From contig CM019824.1 in assembly GCA_009763385.1 (NCBI GenBank), positions 142,049,705-142,113,704 of the forward strand: 64,000 nt of DNA, read 5' to 3'. The notes beneath the pieces are model-generated. The model had not been told where the DNA came from, searched no databases, and worked only from the letters and a program-made list of their open reading frames with translations. Positions 11,781-22,027 of the stretch are shown here, piece after piece (the stretch's first letter is position 1; the number at the start of each line of letters is the position of its first letter). Position numbers and translations under genes: made by a program. This DNA comes from Coix lacryma-jobi var. lacryma-jobi. Taxonomy: Eukaryota; Streptophyta; Magnoliopsida; Poales; Poaceae.

Positions 11781-12512
11781 ATCTCCCCCTTGATGAGTGC
11801 ATTGTCAGCTACCAACACAAATCATACGAAGATAGAAGAAAGAAGGAAGAAGAAGTAAGCAAACTCAACCAGTCGACTAAAAGCGAAGCAAAGCCATAAA
11901 AAGTCGAATGGAGTGAGCGAGACAACTTGGTTCCCAAAGACATGGGCAACGGCTCGACGCAACCAAGCAAAGCAAAGCTAGCCCTCAAGAAGAGATAGTA
12001 CATGCTCAACACCGCTAGCGAGAAAGTCGGAGCAAGAAGGACAAAGACAAGCTTGTCCCTCCAGAAAGAGGCAAAGGCTCAACACAACTAGCAAAATCGC
12101 TCCAAACCAATTGAAAAGCCACACAAGCTGAAAGTCGCTCCAAACCAATTGAACAGCCTGTCAAAGCAAAAATCGAGGAAGCTCCCCATGAACATGAACT
12201 CCCCCTTCAATAGTGCACAACTAGGGACATGATTTGTCAAAAATTCTCCCCCTTAGTTGAAAATGCACACAACAAGGCAAATGCATATGAGTTAAAAATG
12301 CAAATTAGCAGCTTCGGGTATATATTCCGTAGAGTGAATAAATGCTCTAAAGTGTGTTGATCCGACTATTTAACAACAAGCACAAATGCTAGCAAAGGCT
12401 CAAACTAATCACAAAATACAAAAAATGAACATATGAGCAAGGTGAGCAGTTTAAGCCATTTAGAAAGGAAACAAGTCAGTCTAAGATACAAGAACCAAAA
12501 TGTTTCCCCCAA
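11781..12512 (-). other. Sirevirus C 3' non-coding region
   Basis: The region between the RNase H stop and the 3' LTR on the minus strand, with the polypurine tract CAAGGGGGAGAT at 11781-11792. Three further GGGGGA tracts lie near 12200-12260, as is typical of Sireviruses. At about 730 bp it is roughly half the length of the same region in B and F, so it has an internal deletion. No gene is visible. Confidence 0.75.
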
Positions 12513-14162
12513 CTAAAAGGGGAAACACACACCAAGCTCACCTCTCAACCTAGCAAAGGTTGATTGGTCCAAAGGCTTGGTGAAAATATCTGCTAACTGA
12601 AGATGAGTATCGACATTGTGGAGGTCAATATCACCCTTCTCATAGTGGTCTCGCAAGAAATGAAAGCGCACATCAATGTGTTTGGTCTTAGAATGCAGAA
12701 CCGGGTTCTTAGCAACGCTAATCGCACTCATGCTGTCACAAAGAAATGGAACTCGAGAAAAACTCAGACCAAAATCACGCAAAGTGGCCATCATCCACAA
12801 CAACTAGGAACAACAGCTAGCCGCAACAACATATTCAGCCTTTGTGGTAGACTGTGCGACACTAGACTGCTTGCGAGAAGACCAAGATACAAGAGAAGAA
12901 CCCAAAAACTGACAAGTCCCAGAAGTGGACTTGCGCTCAAGTCGACAACCAGCAAAATCAGCATCCGAGTAACCACAAAGGGAGAGGGTGGAAGAAGCAG
13001 AATACCAAATCTCAAACTCAGGTGTCAAACAAAGGTACCTTATAATGCGCTTGACCGCCTGACAGTGAGAAGTGAACGGCGACGCCTGAAAGCGCGCGCA
13101 AAGGCACACCGCGAACTGAATGCCCGGGCGTGTCGCCGTCAGGTACAGCAGCGACCCGATCATACTCCGATACTCCTTCTGGTCCACAGCTTCTCCATCC
13201 TTGTCCGCATCCAGGGCCATCGTGGTCGACATGGGTGTTGAAAGAGGCTTGGCCTCACCCATATCGAACTTCTTCAATATGTCCTTGGTGTACTTGCCCT
13301 GGTGCACAAACGTCCCCTCTTGGGATTGCTTGATTTGCAACCCGAGTAAAAACATCAACTCACTCATTATGCTCATCTCAAATTCCCTGCTCATAGTATC
13401 TGCAAACTTGGCAACCAAAGCATGAGAAGAACCACCGAAAATTATATCATCCATGTAAATCTGAACCAACAAAGTGTCATTGCTTTGCTTGAGGAGAAAA
13501 AGAGTTTTATCCACACATCCCATTTTAAAACCCTTAGCAAGCAAAAAGGTTTTCAACATATCATACCAGGCTCTAGGGGCTTGTTTCAAACCATACAAAG
13601 CTTTGTGAAGTTTAAAAACATGGTTGGGAAACTTGGGATTTTTGAAACCGGAGGGTTGTTTCACATACACCTCTTCTTCTATGTAGCCGTTTAGGAAGGC
13701 ACTCTTGACATCCATTTCAAAAAGTTTGAAACCTTTGGATGCAGCAAAATCCAAGAGGATCCTAATTGCCTCCAAACGAGCTATAAGAGCAAACGTCTCC
13801 TCATAGTCTATCCCCTCCTTCTGACTATACCCCTAGACTACAAATCTGGCCTTGTTTCTCACAACATGGCCATCTTCTCCTTGTTTTTTTTTAAAAACCC
13901 ATTTTGTCCCAGTAGGGTGACACTCAGGAGGAAGAGGAACAATAACCCAAACCCGATTTCTTTCAAAATTTTCAAGCTCCTCATGCATGGCATTGACCCA
14001 ATCCAGATCAGATAAAGCGTGTCCAACATCTCAGGGTTCAAAATCAGCAATAATTGCAGAATGAGCAAAGTGAGAGATTTGTTGTGACCTTAACCGAGTG
14101 ACGCGTTTGTGGATGTCGTCGATCATCTGTTGAGGTGGGTGTTGGCGTTGAATGTGTCGTGG
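12513..14162 (-). pseudogene. Sirevirus C pol fragment: reverse transcriptase and RNase H
   Basis: The minus strand encodes the copia RT from about 14030 downward: the N-terminal WVNAMHEEL-like block, FEMDVKSAFLNGYIEEEVYV, LYGLKQAPRAWYD, and the catalytic IYMDDIIFG near 13450. RNase H follows, ending GELGVCFPF at 12513. Stops include TAG at 12801-12803 (CAG in B) and TGA at 14031-14033 (CGA in A). The upstream part of pol continues at 29877 after removal of D1. It once made reverse-transcribing enzymes of C; it is now inactive because of the stops and three insertions. Confidence 0.85.
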
Positions 14163-14695
14163 TGCCTTGTGATACCCCAATTTTAAGAACAAAATTGGAG
14201 CACAATATATGTATGTCAGGATCAATTTTCATACATATATCGACATCAAAGTAAATATCAAAACAATGCTTTATTAATATATCAAACATTATTACAAAAA
14301 TGACCCTCGGGTCCAAAAGAAAAGTATAGACTCTCAGTCTAACTCTAATGTAGACTCGCGAAAAACTGGATGCCATCTCCACAGGAAGGTCGACCGGGGG
14401 CTGCGCCATCCTAGTACAAGTCGTCGGGGTCGTATCCACCGTCTTCGGGGTACTCCTGCTCCGCGTCGTAGACTCCAGTGTCTGGGTGGGGTAGCAGGGG
14501 GTTCAAAGAGGAAGGGTGAGTACATCGAAATGTACTCCGCAAGTGTAGAAAATATATGCTTATGAGGCTAATAACAAAGGTAGGCTGACTCTGTTTGACT
14601 CAAGCGCCTAAAGCAACACATCCTATTAAATCCTATTTCTTATGAACCTATTTACTAGGTTATAACCATAGTCTCCAACTGTAACAGTAACCACA

Positions 14696-14837
14696 CTCGG
14701 AGTCGCACCGAGCAAACCACACTCGGAGTCACACCGAGCAACCAACACTTGGAATCCACCAAGCAACCACACTTGGAGTCACACCAAGAAACCACACCTG
14801 AAGTCCATCAGGAAAACCACACCTGAAGTCCATCAGG
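14696..14837. repeat. Tandem hairpins with covarying stems in D1
   Basis: Six units of about 24 bp share the plan CCACA, 5-bp stem, AGTC-containing loop, matching stem, CAAA. Stems are CTCGG/CCGAG (two units), CTTGG/CCAAG (two units) and CCTGA/TCAGG (two units), all fully complementary here. The homologous array in D2 is at 59185-59327. Confidence 0.85.
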
Positions 14838-16547
14838 CCAACCACAAGGCCGACTCGAAGAGTCCCCCTATGTGTATTAGTTCCATATGTCATGACATAG
14901 AAAGCTACCTTACGTAATAACACTAGGTCTGCGCCCGAGCCTGAGAATCACTCTTGTACCAAGCAGTAACCCGCGTAGAAGAAGCCTCTGTAGACATGTC
15001 ATATGGGACTAATGACCACATAAGGCTTCCCTAACGAACCAGACTCAACCCACCAACTAATCTCAAAGAAGTCCAAGCCCGCTCGTGACCGTGAGCACGA
15101 CTGATATATCAGTTTTAATACTCTGCAGAGGTTGCACATCATTACCCATAAGTCATGCGTTCCCCGTCACGCTAAACACTACTAAGGTGCATAGCGGGGT
15201 CGCACTACAAGGCCTTTATAAAGCCCCTCCAAGCCTGTGTTACACGTACTCTAAGGTTTCATCCCCGTACATAAATCAATGACCCCAGGGACCCCCTCTT
15301 GAGCCACTAAACAAACCCCGTGTAGCATAACTTGGAGGAAACTAATTAATTAGCCAGGTTCATCCTATTCCAAACCTCATGGTTGCGCTGTTAAGCCGGG
15401 TTACAGGCTTCGAGAACCGGGTCCTAGGGATCCAGGCAGGATAAATCTAGCACAAGCCCAGAACCAAAAAACAAAAGAAGTTGTCGAGTCCCATGGCACA
15501 AAACCACCAATACGGTCCATCCTGCCAGATTTACCTACTCACCATACTACTCATTACCAGTCCATGTTCCATAGATCATTAATCAGAATTAATTATAACC
15601 ATCCCATCCCAAGACAGTAGGGCTAAGCATGACTTCTACCCAACACAACCCAAACCAGGTGACAAAGAAAATATGAACAAGTTATAGTAAACCTTACCAT
15701 GGGATTCAATTTAATACTGCATGCATCTACTAGATCTAACTACGCTAATAAAAGTAAAATAAATACGGGAGCAAGATGTTCAAGGACACTTGCCTGCGGG
15801 CTGGGTCGAATCAACAAAGGCACAGTCTTGAGCTGGAGGTTCCACGTAGATCGCACTCTCTGGATCAAACACCAAACATGGCCCAAACATAGCATATAAG
15901 AAACAGTACATCATACAGTATCAAAACAGAACGTAAATAGGTCTAACGCGTAGAGCTCGGCGAGACGAATCTAACGCGACTTGAGCGGGTCAAATCAGAG
16001 TTAAAATGAGCAAGTTATGGGCTTTTGAAGTTGGATGGCAAAACTGTAAATAGCTAGAACTCATTTTCGGGTTTTAAATAAATAAAATCTGAAAAGAAAT
16101 GACAGGTGGACTGGGCCTCATTTTAATGAAAATTTAGGGGCTAGCACGGAAATGTTTCAAGACACAGCAAACAGGAGGGGCGGACGGTGGGTTTATTACG
16201 CGAAACCATGAGGGGTTGGCTGCAAAACGGCAGGAAGGGCCTGTGCTGGTGCCACTTGTCGCGACAGGGTGGCGCTGGTGCATGACTGTGCGGTGCACAG
16301 GGCGCACAACTCTTCTGGCTCGTGGTCTTTCATAGACTGGGGACTGCGCCTCGTTTCTTCAAGAGTTCAAGGGCTAGAACGCAAGATTCTCAAGACTCAG
16401 GGAATAGGATGGCGGGAGCGCGGGTTGATTACGGGATAAGGCAGGGGGTTTTATGGAAGATGGCTGAAGTCGATCGACCGGTGCTGGCGTGGGTGTCACG
16501 TGGTGACGCGGGCGCCAGGTAGCGTACGTGGATTGGTGCAGTGCACC

Positions 16548-18542
16548 TGCGGATACATGGGTGTATGCCGGGTCTCTGAGTGTTGAGTGATTGTCAACTG
16601 GGATGATGCGCATGTTCTTTGGCTTGTGTTGTGCAGGTGTCGAGCACGGATACAGTGATCGACGGCGAGGTGAAGGTCAAGTTGAGACGTGTCGTGCCGA
16701 TGGACCGGGTGCGGTGAAGGATGGGCGTGCCGTGCGACGGACGTGCCATGCCGAGGTACCGAGCGGTGAAGGGCGGACGTGAGGCTTGGACTGAGGGACC
16801 AGAGGCCCGAGGATCAGCTGTGGTGGCTGGCAGCCTGTGACGACGACAAGTGAAGAAGTGCGGTCATGTGTTGCCTGAGTCGTGTACTCAGGGACACGTG
16901 TCGGTGGACGGGGTGCACGGGCTGTGCATCCCCTCTACGACGTCGGTTTGGTGGTAGAGCCAGAGAAAAACCATCGGATGGACGGTTTCCAGGTTTGGGC
17001 CTCAAAACCTGGGCGTGGACGGTTTCCGAGTTTGGCCACCAAACTCGAGCTGAGGACGGTTTCCAGGTTTGGGCCTCAAAACCTGGGCGCTGAGGGTTTG
17101 CTGAGTTTGGCCTCAAAACTCAGAGGCTGATGGGCTGGTTTCCCGGTTTGGGCCTCAAAACCGGGGGTTGGATGGAAAAGGCTGGTTTCCCGGTTTGGGC
17201 CACAAAACCGGGGGTGCAGAGCGAGGGCGGCACGTGGCGGCGATCCGGAGGATGCGTCGAGGCAACGCTTCGGTTTGTGCGGGCGTGGCCGTCGGATACA
17301 CCTACCACCGAGTTGGTCCAGAATAACCCTAGGGTTTAGCTGGTTCGCTCTGTAATTAGATTAGAGAGGGGTAGAGTAGGAAATAGACTTAGGCTAGTAG
17401 TAGGATAAGTAGTCGGGAGACACCCTCCTCCCAAATATCTCAGTCATTTGCTCTTTCGCACTTAGGGTCCCTGCTCTCCCATCCCCTGCTGTAGCAAGCT
17501 GAGATCCGCAGAGAGACTTGCCTCTGTGTACTGTTGATTCTGAGGAAGTGAGGTCGTATCCTCATTGTTGTAGCGTGTGTTTGCGCTTGGGCTGCAAGAT
17601 CGTGGTGTCGATTCGCGTTTTGGTTGTGTTCTTCGCGGAAACCTTTTTCTCCACGATTTTCCCGTCGTTTGATCTCTTTGCTCGGTTCATCTTTTGCGAA
17701 TCCGTTTGAACCAAGTTGTTCTAGATCGTGAGGCACTTCTTTCCACCGAAGGAATTAACCACTAACCTCACGGTCTAGGAGATCGATCGATTTTTCGTTT
17801 CGGGTCAAGTTTTCTCCCTTCCCCCGAAATTCTTCGATTCATCGATTTGGAGATAGGTTCGAGCCATGATCTCTTAGGGATAGCTCACTATACTCCTTTT
17901 GACTCTTCTCACCAAGTTTGATCCCTAGAGGATTCGTCTTGGATGAGTTAGAGTCGAATCGGTGGACGAACAGTGCAATCGCGGGGTGACCGGACGCTGG
18001 GCTCGGGGTGACCGGACGCTGACTCCGTGCGTCCGGTCGTTGAACGTTCAGCGTGTTCATTTTGCTCCTGACCGGACGCTAGCTTCCTTGTGTGACCGGA
18101 CTCGATGGTAGTCCTGTTCATCAGGGTTTGGCACTTGTGACCGGACGCAGGGGAACCCACCGGACGCTCTCTCTCCCTGAGTCCGGTCAGTTCCAGAGAG
18201 GTTCCCGAGTGGGATTTTGGTGACCGGACGTGTCCGGTCCCTACTGACCGGACGCTGGCCAAAGTCCGGTCGAGTTTGTTTTGCGTGTTTTCGTTCGCGG
18301 TTCGCCCGTTCGTTGACGGATTCTGTTTTCGTCTTTTGCGTAGGCTTTCTAGAGTTGTGTAGTGTCCCGTTGTGCTTCTTGGAAGCATCCACCCTACATC
18401 TAGGGTCGTGGACATTAGCAAGCTCTAGGGTTTGTCTTTTGGGGTGATTCTCGGGACAGTGGCTACTGGTTTTCGAAAGGAAATTTTGAAGCTCCCATTC
18501 ACCCCCCCTCTGGTCGCTTTCTGGTTGCTTCTCGGTCCTTCA
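16548..18542 (+). mobile_element. 5' LTR of Sirevirus F
   Basis: Begins TGCGGATACATGGG and ends TCGGTCCTTCA. It contains a six-unit hairpin array (16989-17213) and, in the last 600 bp, a TGACCGGACGC/GCGTCCGGTC motif cluster (17984-18270) that replaces the GGACTGTCCG cluster of A, B and C. No clear TATA box matching the TATATAAG of C is visible. Confidence 0.95.
16989..17213. repeat. Hairpin array in 5' LTR of F
   Basis: Six palindromes with stems CCAGG/CCTGG, CGAG/CTCG, CCAGG/CCTGG, CTGAG/CTCAG, CCCGG/CCGGG and CCCGG/CCGGG around a TTTGGGCCTCAAA-type centre. The 3' LTR copy is at 26949-27173, where unit 2 is restored to a better palindrome and units 3 and 4 each carry one mismatch. Confidence 0.85.
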
Positions 18543-18544
18543 AT

Positions 18545-18556
18545 TGGTATCGGAGC
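18545..18556 (+). other. Primer binding site of Sirevirus F
   Basis: TGGTATCGGAGC, two bases after the 5' LTR. It has one mismatch to the complement of initiator methionine tRNA, the normal primer of copia elements. Confidence 0.9.
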
Positions 18557-18605
18557 GGGTTAAGGATCTTCCACCTTAGCCGGTTCCAGATCCACGGAAG
18601 GCGAC

Positions 18606-21299
18606 ATGGATCGCGGCGTGGGCAAACCGCCGTTCTTTGATGGGACGAACTATGCGTATTGGAAGATACGCATGTCGGCCTATCTCCAGAGCATGGGCTC
18701 TTCTGTTTGGGAGATTTGCAACAGGGATGATTACGTTGTCTTGGCTGCTCGTGTCACTCAGCTCCAGATCGATGAGCACGAGGCCAATAGCCGGGCACGT
18801 AACGCCTTGTTCTCCTGTTTGAGCATGTCCGAGTTTGATCGCGTTTCTCATCTCCCCACGGCTCGCGAGATTTGGGCGACCCTCATGCGCTTCCATGAGG
18901 GAACCACTCAGGTCAAATCCCGCCTCTATGAGTCGCACAAGCGGGAGTATGAGAACTTTCGACATATGCCTGGCGAGAGCATCGAGAGTTTATTTGCTCG
19001 CTTTCAGGTTATTGTCAACAAGATGAGAGCGAACAAGGAGTTGTTGCCTTTTGACGATCATGAGAGGGCTTTGAAGCTTTTGCACACTCTTGATCGGTCA
19101 GTGTGGGACTCAAAGGTCCAGGCGATCATCGAATCGTCTAACTATGAGACCCTCACCTGCGACGAGCTCTTTAGTAAGCTCAAGTCAAGTGAGATTGACG
19201 CCATGTCGAGGGCTTCTTATGAGAATCCTTCTGGCCCGACTATGGCTTTGGTTTCTGGCTCTTCTAACCCCTCTGGAGGTTTTGCTCTTTCATCTCTCTT
19301 TTCTGTCACAGAGGACCAGCTTGAGTCATTGGGGGATGACGAGCTAGCGATGCTCGCCAACCGGTTCTCGCGGTTTCACAACAACCGCATGAACCGTCGC
19401 CGCCGAGGAGGACGCTCAGGATGCTATGAGTGCGGCGACCCCGACCACTTCATCGCCAACTGCCCCAAGAAGAACAAGCATTCGGGGAAGGGCGATCATG
19501 GGCACAAGTACGACTCCGGCAAGCGCAAGGAGAAGTACGTTCCCCCGAGGCACAAGCGGAGGGGCGGCTTCAACAAGGAGTACATCAAGAAGAAGTACTT
19601 GGAGAAGGCCCAGGCTGAGCAGCGTGCGTTCTTCGCCACGCTCCGCGACGTCGATGGCTCGGATGACGACTCCGCTTCCTCAAGCGATGACGAGTCCGAG
19701 AAGAAGAAGAGGATCGAGGACAAGCTGAACGATCTCTGCTTCTTCACCGACGACGACGGCTTCTGCACCATGGCGCTTGGTGATGAGGTCGACGGCAAGC
19801 TGGAGCACACCCCTTGGAACGACGACGACGATGACGACATCTCCCAGGTATCTCTCACCCACGACGAGCTTTCTGCTGAGGTCGAGAAGCTTACTGCCGC
19901 GCCCCTTAGTCAGGACAAGTTGCTTAGGCATGCCGCTAGAGAGCGCAAGGAGTTTAGGCAGAAGTGGGAGGACACGGTGAGGGAGCTTGAGTTTGCCAAG
20001 TCCACCGTGGTCGTGTCGGAGGAGGTTGAGTGTGAGATGTGCACCACGCACATGACTGACCTTCTCACTTTGAGAGGTAAGTATGCTGCGTTGGTAGGAG
20101 AGGTGGATGAGCTGAAGGCTAGACCTTCTCTGTTGGGTGCGTGCAAGACTTGTCCTGTCTTGCAATCTGAGTTGGCAGAGAAGAATGCCAAGATTGTGTC
20201 TCTTGAGGAGGCCAACTCAGGTAGCACTTGTGTGGCTAAGTGTGCTTTGTGTGAGGGTTTGGAGATGGAGATTGCGAATGTCAAGCATGGCAAGATGCAA
20301 ACCGAGGAGGAAAACACATACCTTCGGACCATCTTGTCATGGGTCTCTTGTAGTGAGCCGCAGCTCGGGATGATGATCTCCCAATTTAAGCGAGCTGCTG
20401 GAGGTTCTGGTGTAGGTCTTGCTCAGGGTGTTGATCTTTCTGCTTTTGGGAAGATTGGAGAGTCGAGTGGTCTGAATCCTAGTGAGAAGCCCAACTCCAC
20501 CACTACTCCCAAACTGACCAAGCTTCCATCCAAAGAGCCGGTCAAGCCTATCACCAAGGATGGGGTGATTGAGGAATCTCCGAGAGCTCCACCCAAGAAC
20601 CAAGTGTGGCATCCCAAACCCAACCACCTAAAGAACAAGCTGGATACAATGTCACCTATCCAGGAGGAGTTGCCACAGAAGGGCAAAGTGATCCACACCC
20701 ACAGCCATGAGTACCAACAACCTCCTTTGCGTGCGGTGAGGTATCATTGTGATTTCTGTGGGAGAGATGGACACTTGAGCGAGTTCTGCTTTAGGCGCAA
20801 GAGAGAGGCGCGCCGTGCTAGGGAGATGAACAACACGGACATGTACCATCCTTTTCATGATGTACATGTGCCGAATGTTCAGAGGAGTGCTCCGAGGAGA
20901 GCAGCTAGGCCCAGAGGTCCAGAACCTCAAGTTCCCAGGCCTAGGCAGCAGAGAACTCCGAGGAGAGTCGCTAGGCCTAGAGGTGTTGAGCCTCAAGTCC
21001 CTAGGCCTAGGCCTCGTAGAGAGCGTGCCCGACGGGAGCCTGCAGTTGTAGGCTATGGACCCCGTGGCGGAGGCTTTGTAGTTGAGCGTTTTCCCCCACC
21101 GCGTTTTGAGTATCGCGATGGACGCTCCTCCCTTAGCGGACCACGTTTTCCTCTACGTGGTGATCGCTCCTCTCGTAGACGTGCTAGGAATGGTTTTTCT
21201 GCTAACCGTTCTTTTGAGCAGCCGGCCCAACACTGGTATTCTTCCTACTTCACTAACCCCAGTGTTGGACCGTATGCTCACCCTATGTCTTTTTATTGA
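18606..21299 (+). CDS. Sirevirus F gag polyprotein, 897 aa, open
   Basis: Structural protein that forms the virus-like particle and binds element RNA. It starts at the first ATG after the PBS (MDRGVGKPPFFDG). Residues about 1-240 are the copia gag fold (UBN2 type). The first zinc knuckle is at about 272-285 (CYECGDPDHFIANC), followed by a lysine-rich stretch, an acidic stretch near 345-365 and a long charged coiled-coil-like middle (about 400-620). The second knuckle is at about 715-728 (CDFCGRDGHLSEFC), with an Arg/Pro-rich tail after it. Large gags with coiled coils and two knuckles are characteristic of Sireviruses. The TGA at 21297-21299 ends the frame; pol follows in a different frame. 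No stop interrupts its 897 codons, in contrast to pol. Confidence 0.93.
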   Translation: MDRGVGKPPFFDGTNYAYWKIRMSAYLQSMGSSVWEICNRDDYVVLAARVTQLQIDEHEANSRARNALFSCLSMSEFDRVSHLPTAREIWATLMRFHEGTTQVKSRLYESHKREYENFRHMPGESIESLFARFQVIVNKMRANKELLPFDDHERALKLLHTLDRSVWDSKVQAIIESSNYETLTCDELFSKLKSSEIDAMSRASYENPSGPTMALVSGSSNPSGGFALSSLFSVTEDQLESLGDDELAMLANRFSRFHNNRMNRRRRGGRSGCYECGDPDHFIANCPKKNKHSGKGDHGHKYDSGKRKEKYVPPRHKRRGGFNKEYIKKKYLEKAQAEQRAFFATLRDVDGSDDDSASSSDDESEKKKRIEDKLNDLCFFTDDDGFCTMALGDEVDGKLEHTPWNDDDDDDISQVSLTHDELSAEVEKLTAAPLSQDKLLRHAARERKEFRQKWEDTVRELEFAKSTVVVSEEVECEMCTTHMTDLLTLRGKYAALVGEVDELKARPSLLGACKTCPVLQSELAEKNAKIVSLEEANSGSTCVAKCALCEGLEMEIANVKHGKMQTEEENTYLRTILSWVSCSEPQLGMMISQFKRAAGGSGVGLAQGVDLSAFGKIGESSGLNPSEKPNSTTTPKLTKLPSKEPVKPITKDGVIEESPRAPPKNQVWHPKPNHLKNKLDTMSPIQEELPQKGKVIHTHSHEYQQPPLRAVRYHCDFCGRDGHLSEFCFRRKREARRAREMNNTDMYHPFHDVHVPNVQRSAPRRAARPRGPEPQVPRPRQQRTPRRVARPRGVEPQVPRPRPRRERARREPAVVGYGPRGGGFVVERFPPPRFEYRDGRSSLSGPRFPLRGDRSSRRRARNGFSANRSFEQPAQHWYSSYFTNPSVGPYAHPMSFY

Positions 21300-21301
21300 T
21301 G

Positions 21302-21311
21302 TAGGTAAAAC
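21302..21311 (+). promoter_or_regulatory. Splice-donor-like site at the gag/pol border of F
   Basis: TAG|GTAAAAC directly after the gag stop. The same position has TAG|GTAAAAC in A (minus strand, 1959-1968) and TAG|GTAAGAC, a near-consensus plant donor, in C (minus strand, 36007-36016). Gag-only transcripts made by splicing at the gag/pol border are known for some plant copia elements. Use of this site is an inference. Confidence 0.45.
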
Positions 21312-21553
21312 GGTTGGAGGACATTTGGTTGGTGGATTCCGGTTGCTCGAGGCACATGACCGGAAACGCCAAGTGGTTCTCCAGCCTTAGCCCTGTTGCT
21401 GGAAAGGAGTACATAACCTTCGGCAACAATAGCAAAGGTAAGGTATTGTCTCGCGGGTCGATGCGAGTTAATGAGCACTTTGTGTTGCGCGATGTTGCTC
21501 TTGTTTCTAACTTGCATTTTAACCTTCTTTCTGTTTCGCAACTCTTTGACGAC

Positions 21554-22027
21554 TGTAACATCCCGGCCCAAGGCTTAATAGGAATAATAGGATACTCGTA
21601 CCAACAAGTTGCAACTTCTTTTTCGGAAGCCCATCTCCAAAGAACTCTAAAGTTAAGCGTGCTTGGCCTAGAGAAATTTAGGGATGGGTGACCGACCGGG
21701 AAGTTCTTCCCGGGTGCGCACGAGTGAGGACAAAGTGCGCAGTAAAGACTTGTGTTGGTCTGTGAGGGAAGTCTATGTCCTAGAAAAGCTGCCAGATGTA
21801 AGTGGGCCCGGCCGCGTGGAGGCCCATCTCCAAAGAACTCTAAAGTTAAGCGTGCTTGGCCTAGAGAAATTTAGGGATTGGTGACCGACCGGGAAGTTCT
21901 TCCCGGGTGCGCACGAGTGAGGACAAAGTGCGCAGTAAAGACTTGTGTTGGTCTGTGAGGGAAGTCTATGTCCTAGAAAAGCTGCCAGATGTAAGTGGGC
22001 CCGGCCGCGTGGAGCCGGGACGTTACA
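21554..22027 (+). mobile_element. Cassandra-like solo LTR carrying 5S rRNA-like sequence
   Basis: A 474-bp insertion with ends TGTAACATCCCGGC and GCCGGGACGTTACA (13 of 14 complementary) and the perfect duplication ACGAC at 21549-21553 and 22028-22032. The uninterrupted target reads through in sisters A and C. It contains a 193-bp unit present twice (from 21629 and from 21822); with one unit it would be 281 bp, the size of a Cassandra LTR. Cassandra elements are terminal-repeat retrotransposons in miniature whose LTRs contain a 5S RNA-derived promoter. No internal domain, PBS or second LTR is present, so this is a solo LTR with an internal duplication. Confidence 0.88.
21629..21710 (+). other. 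5S rRNA-like block, first copy (second at 21822-21903)
   Basis: The order CCATC...AGAACTC, AAGTTAAGCGTGCTTGG, GAGA, then GGATGGGTGACC and GGGAAGTTC matches the 3' two thirds of plant 5S rRNA, including the region of the internal A box, intermediate element and C box read by TFIIIA and Pol III. The second copy differs by G to T in GATGGGTGACC. The first roughly 30 nt of a true 5S gene are missing, so this is not a functional 5S rRNA gene; whether Pol III transcribes it is unknown. Confidence 0.8.

Noticed and set aside
21684..21884. Small frames within the Cassandra-like insert
   Set aside because: They read through 5S-derived sequence; the tandem duplication produces repeated peptides without meaning.
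21629..21903. A functional 5S rRNA gene
   Set aside because: The first roughly 30 nt of the 5S sequence and several structural bases are missing; the unit is bounded by LTR ends and a target duplication.
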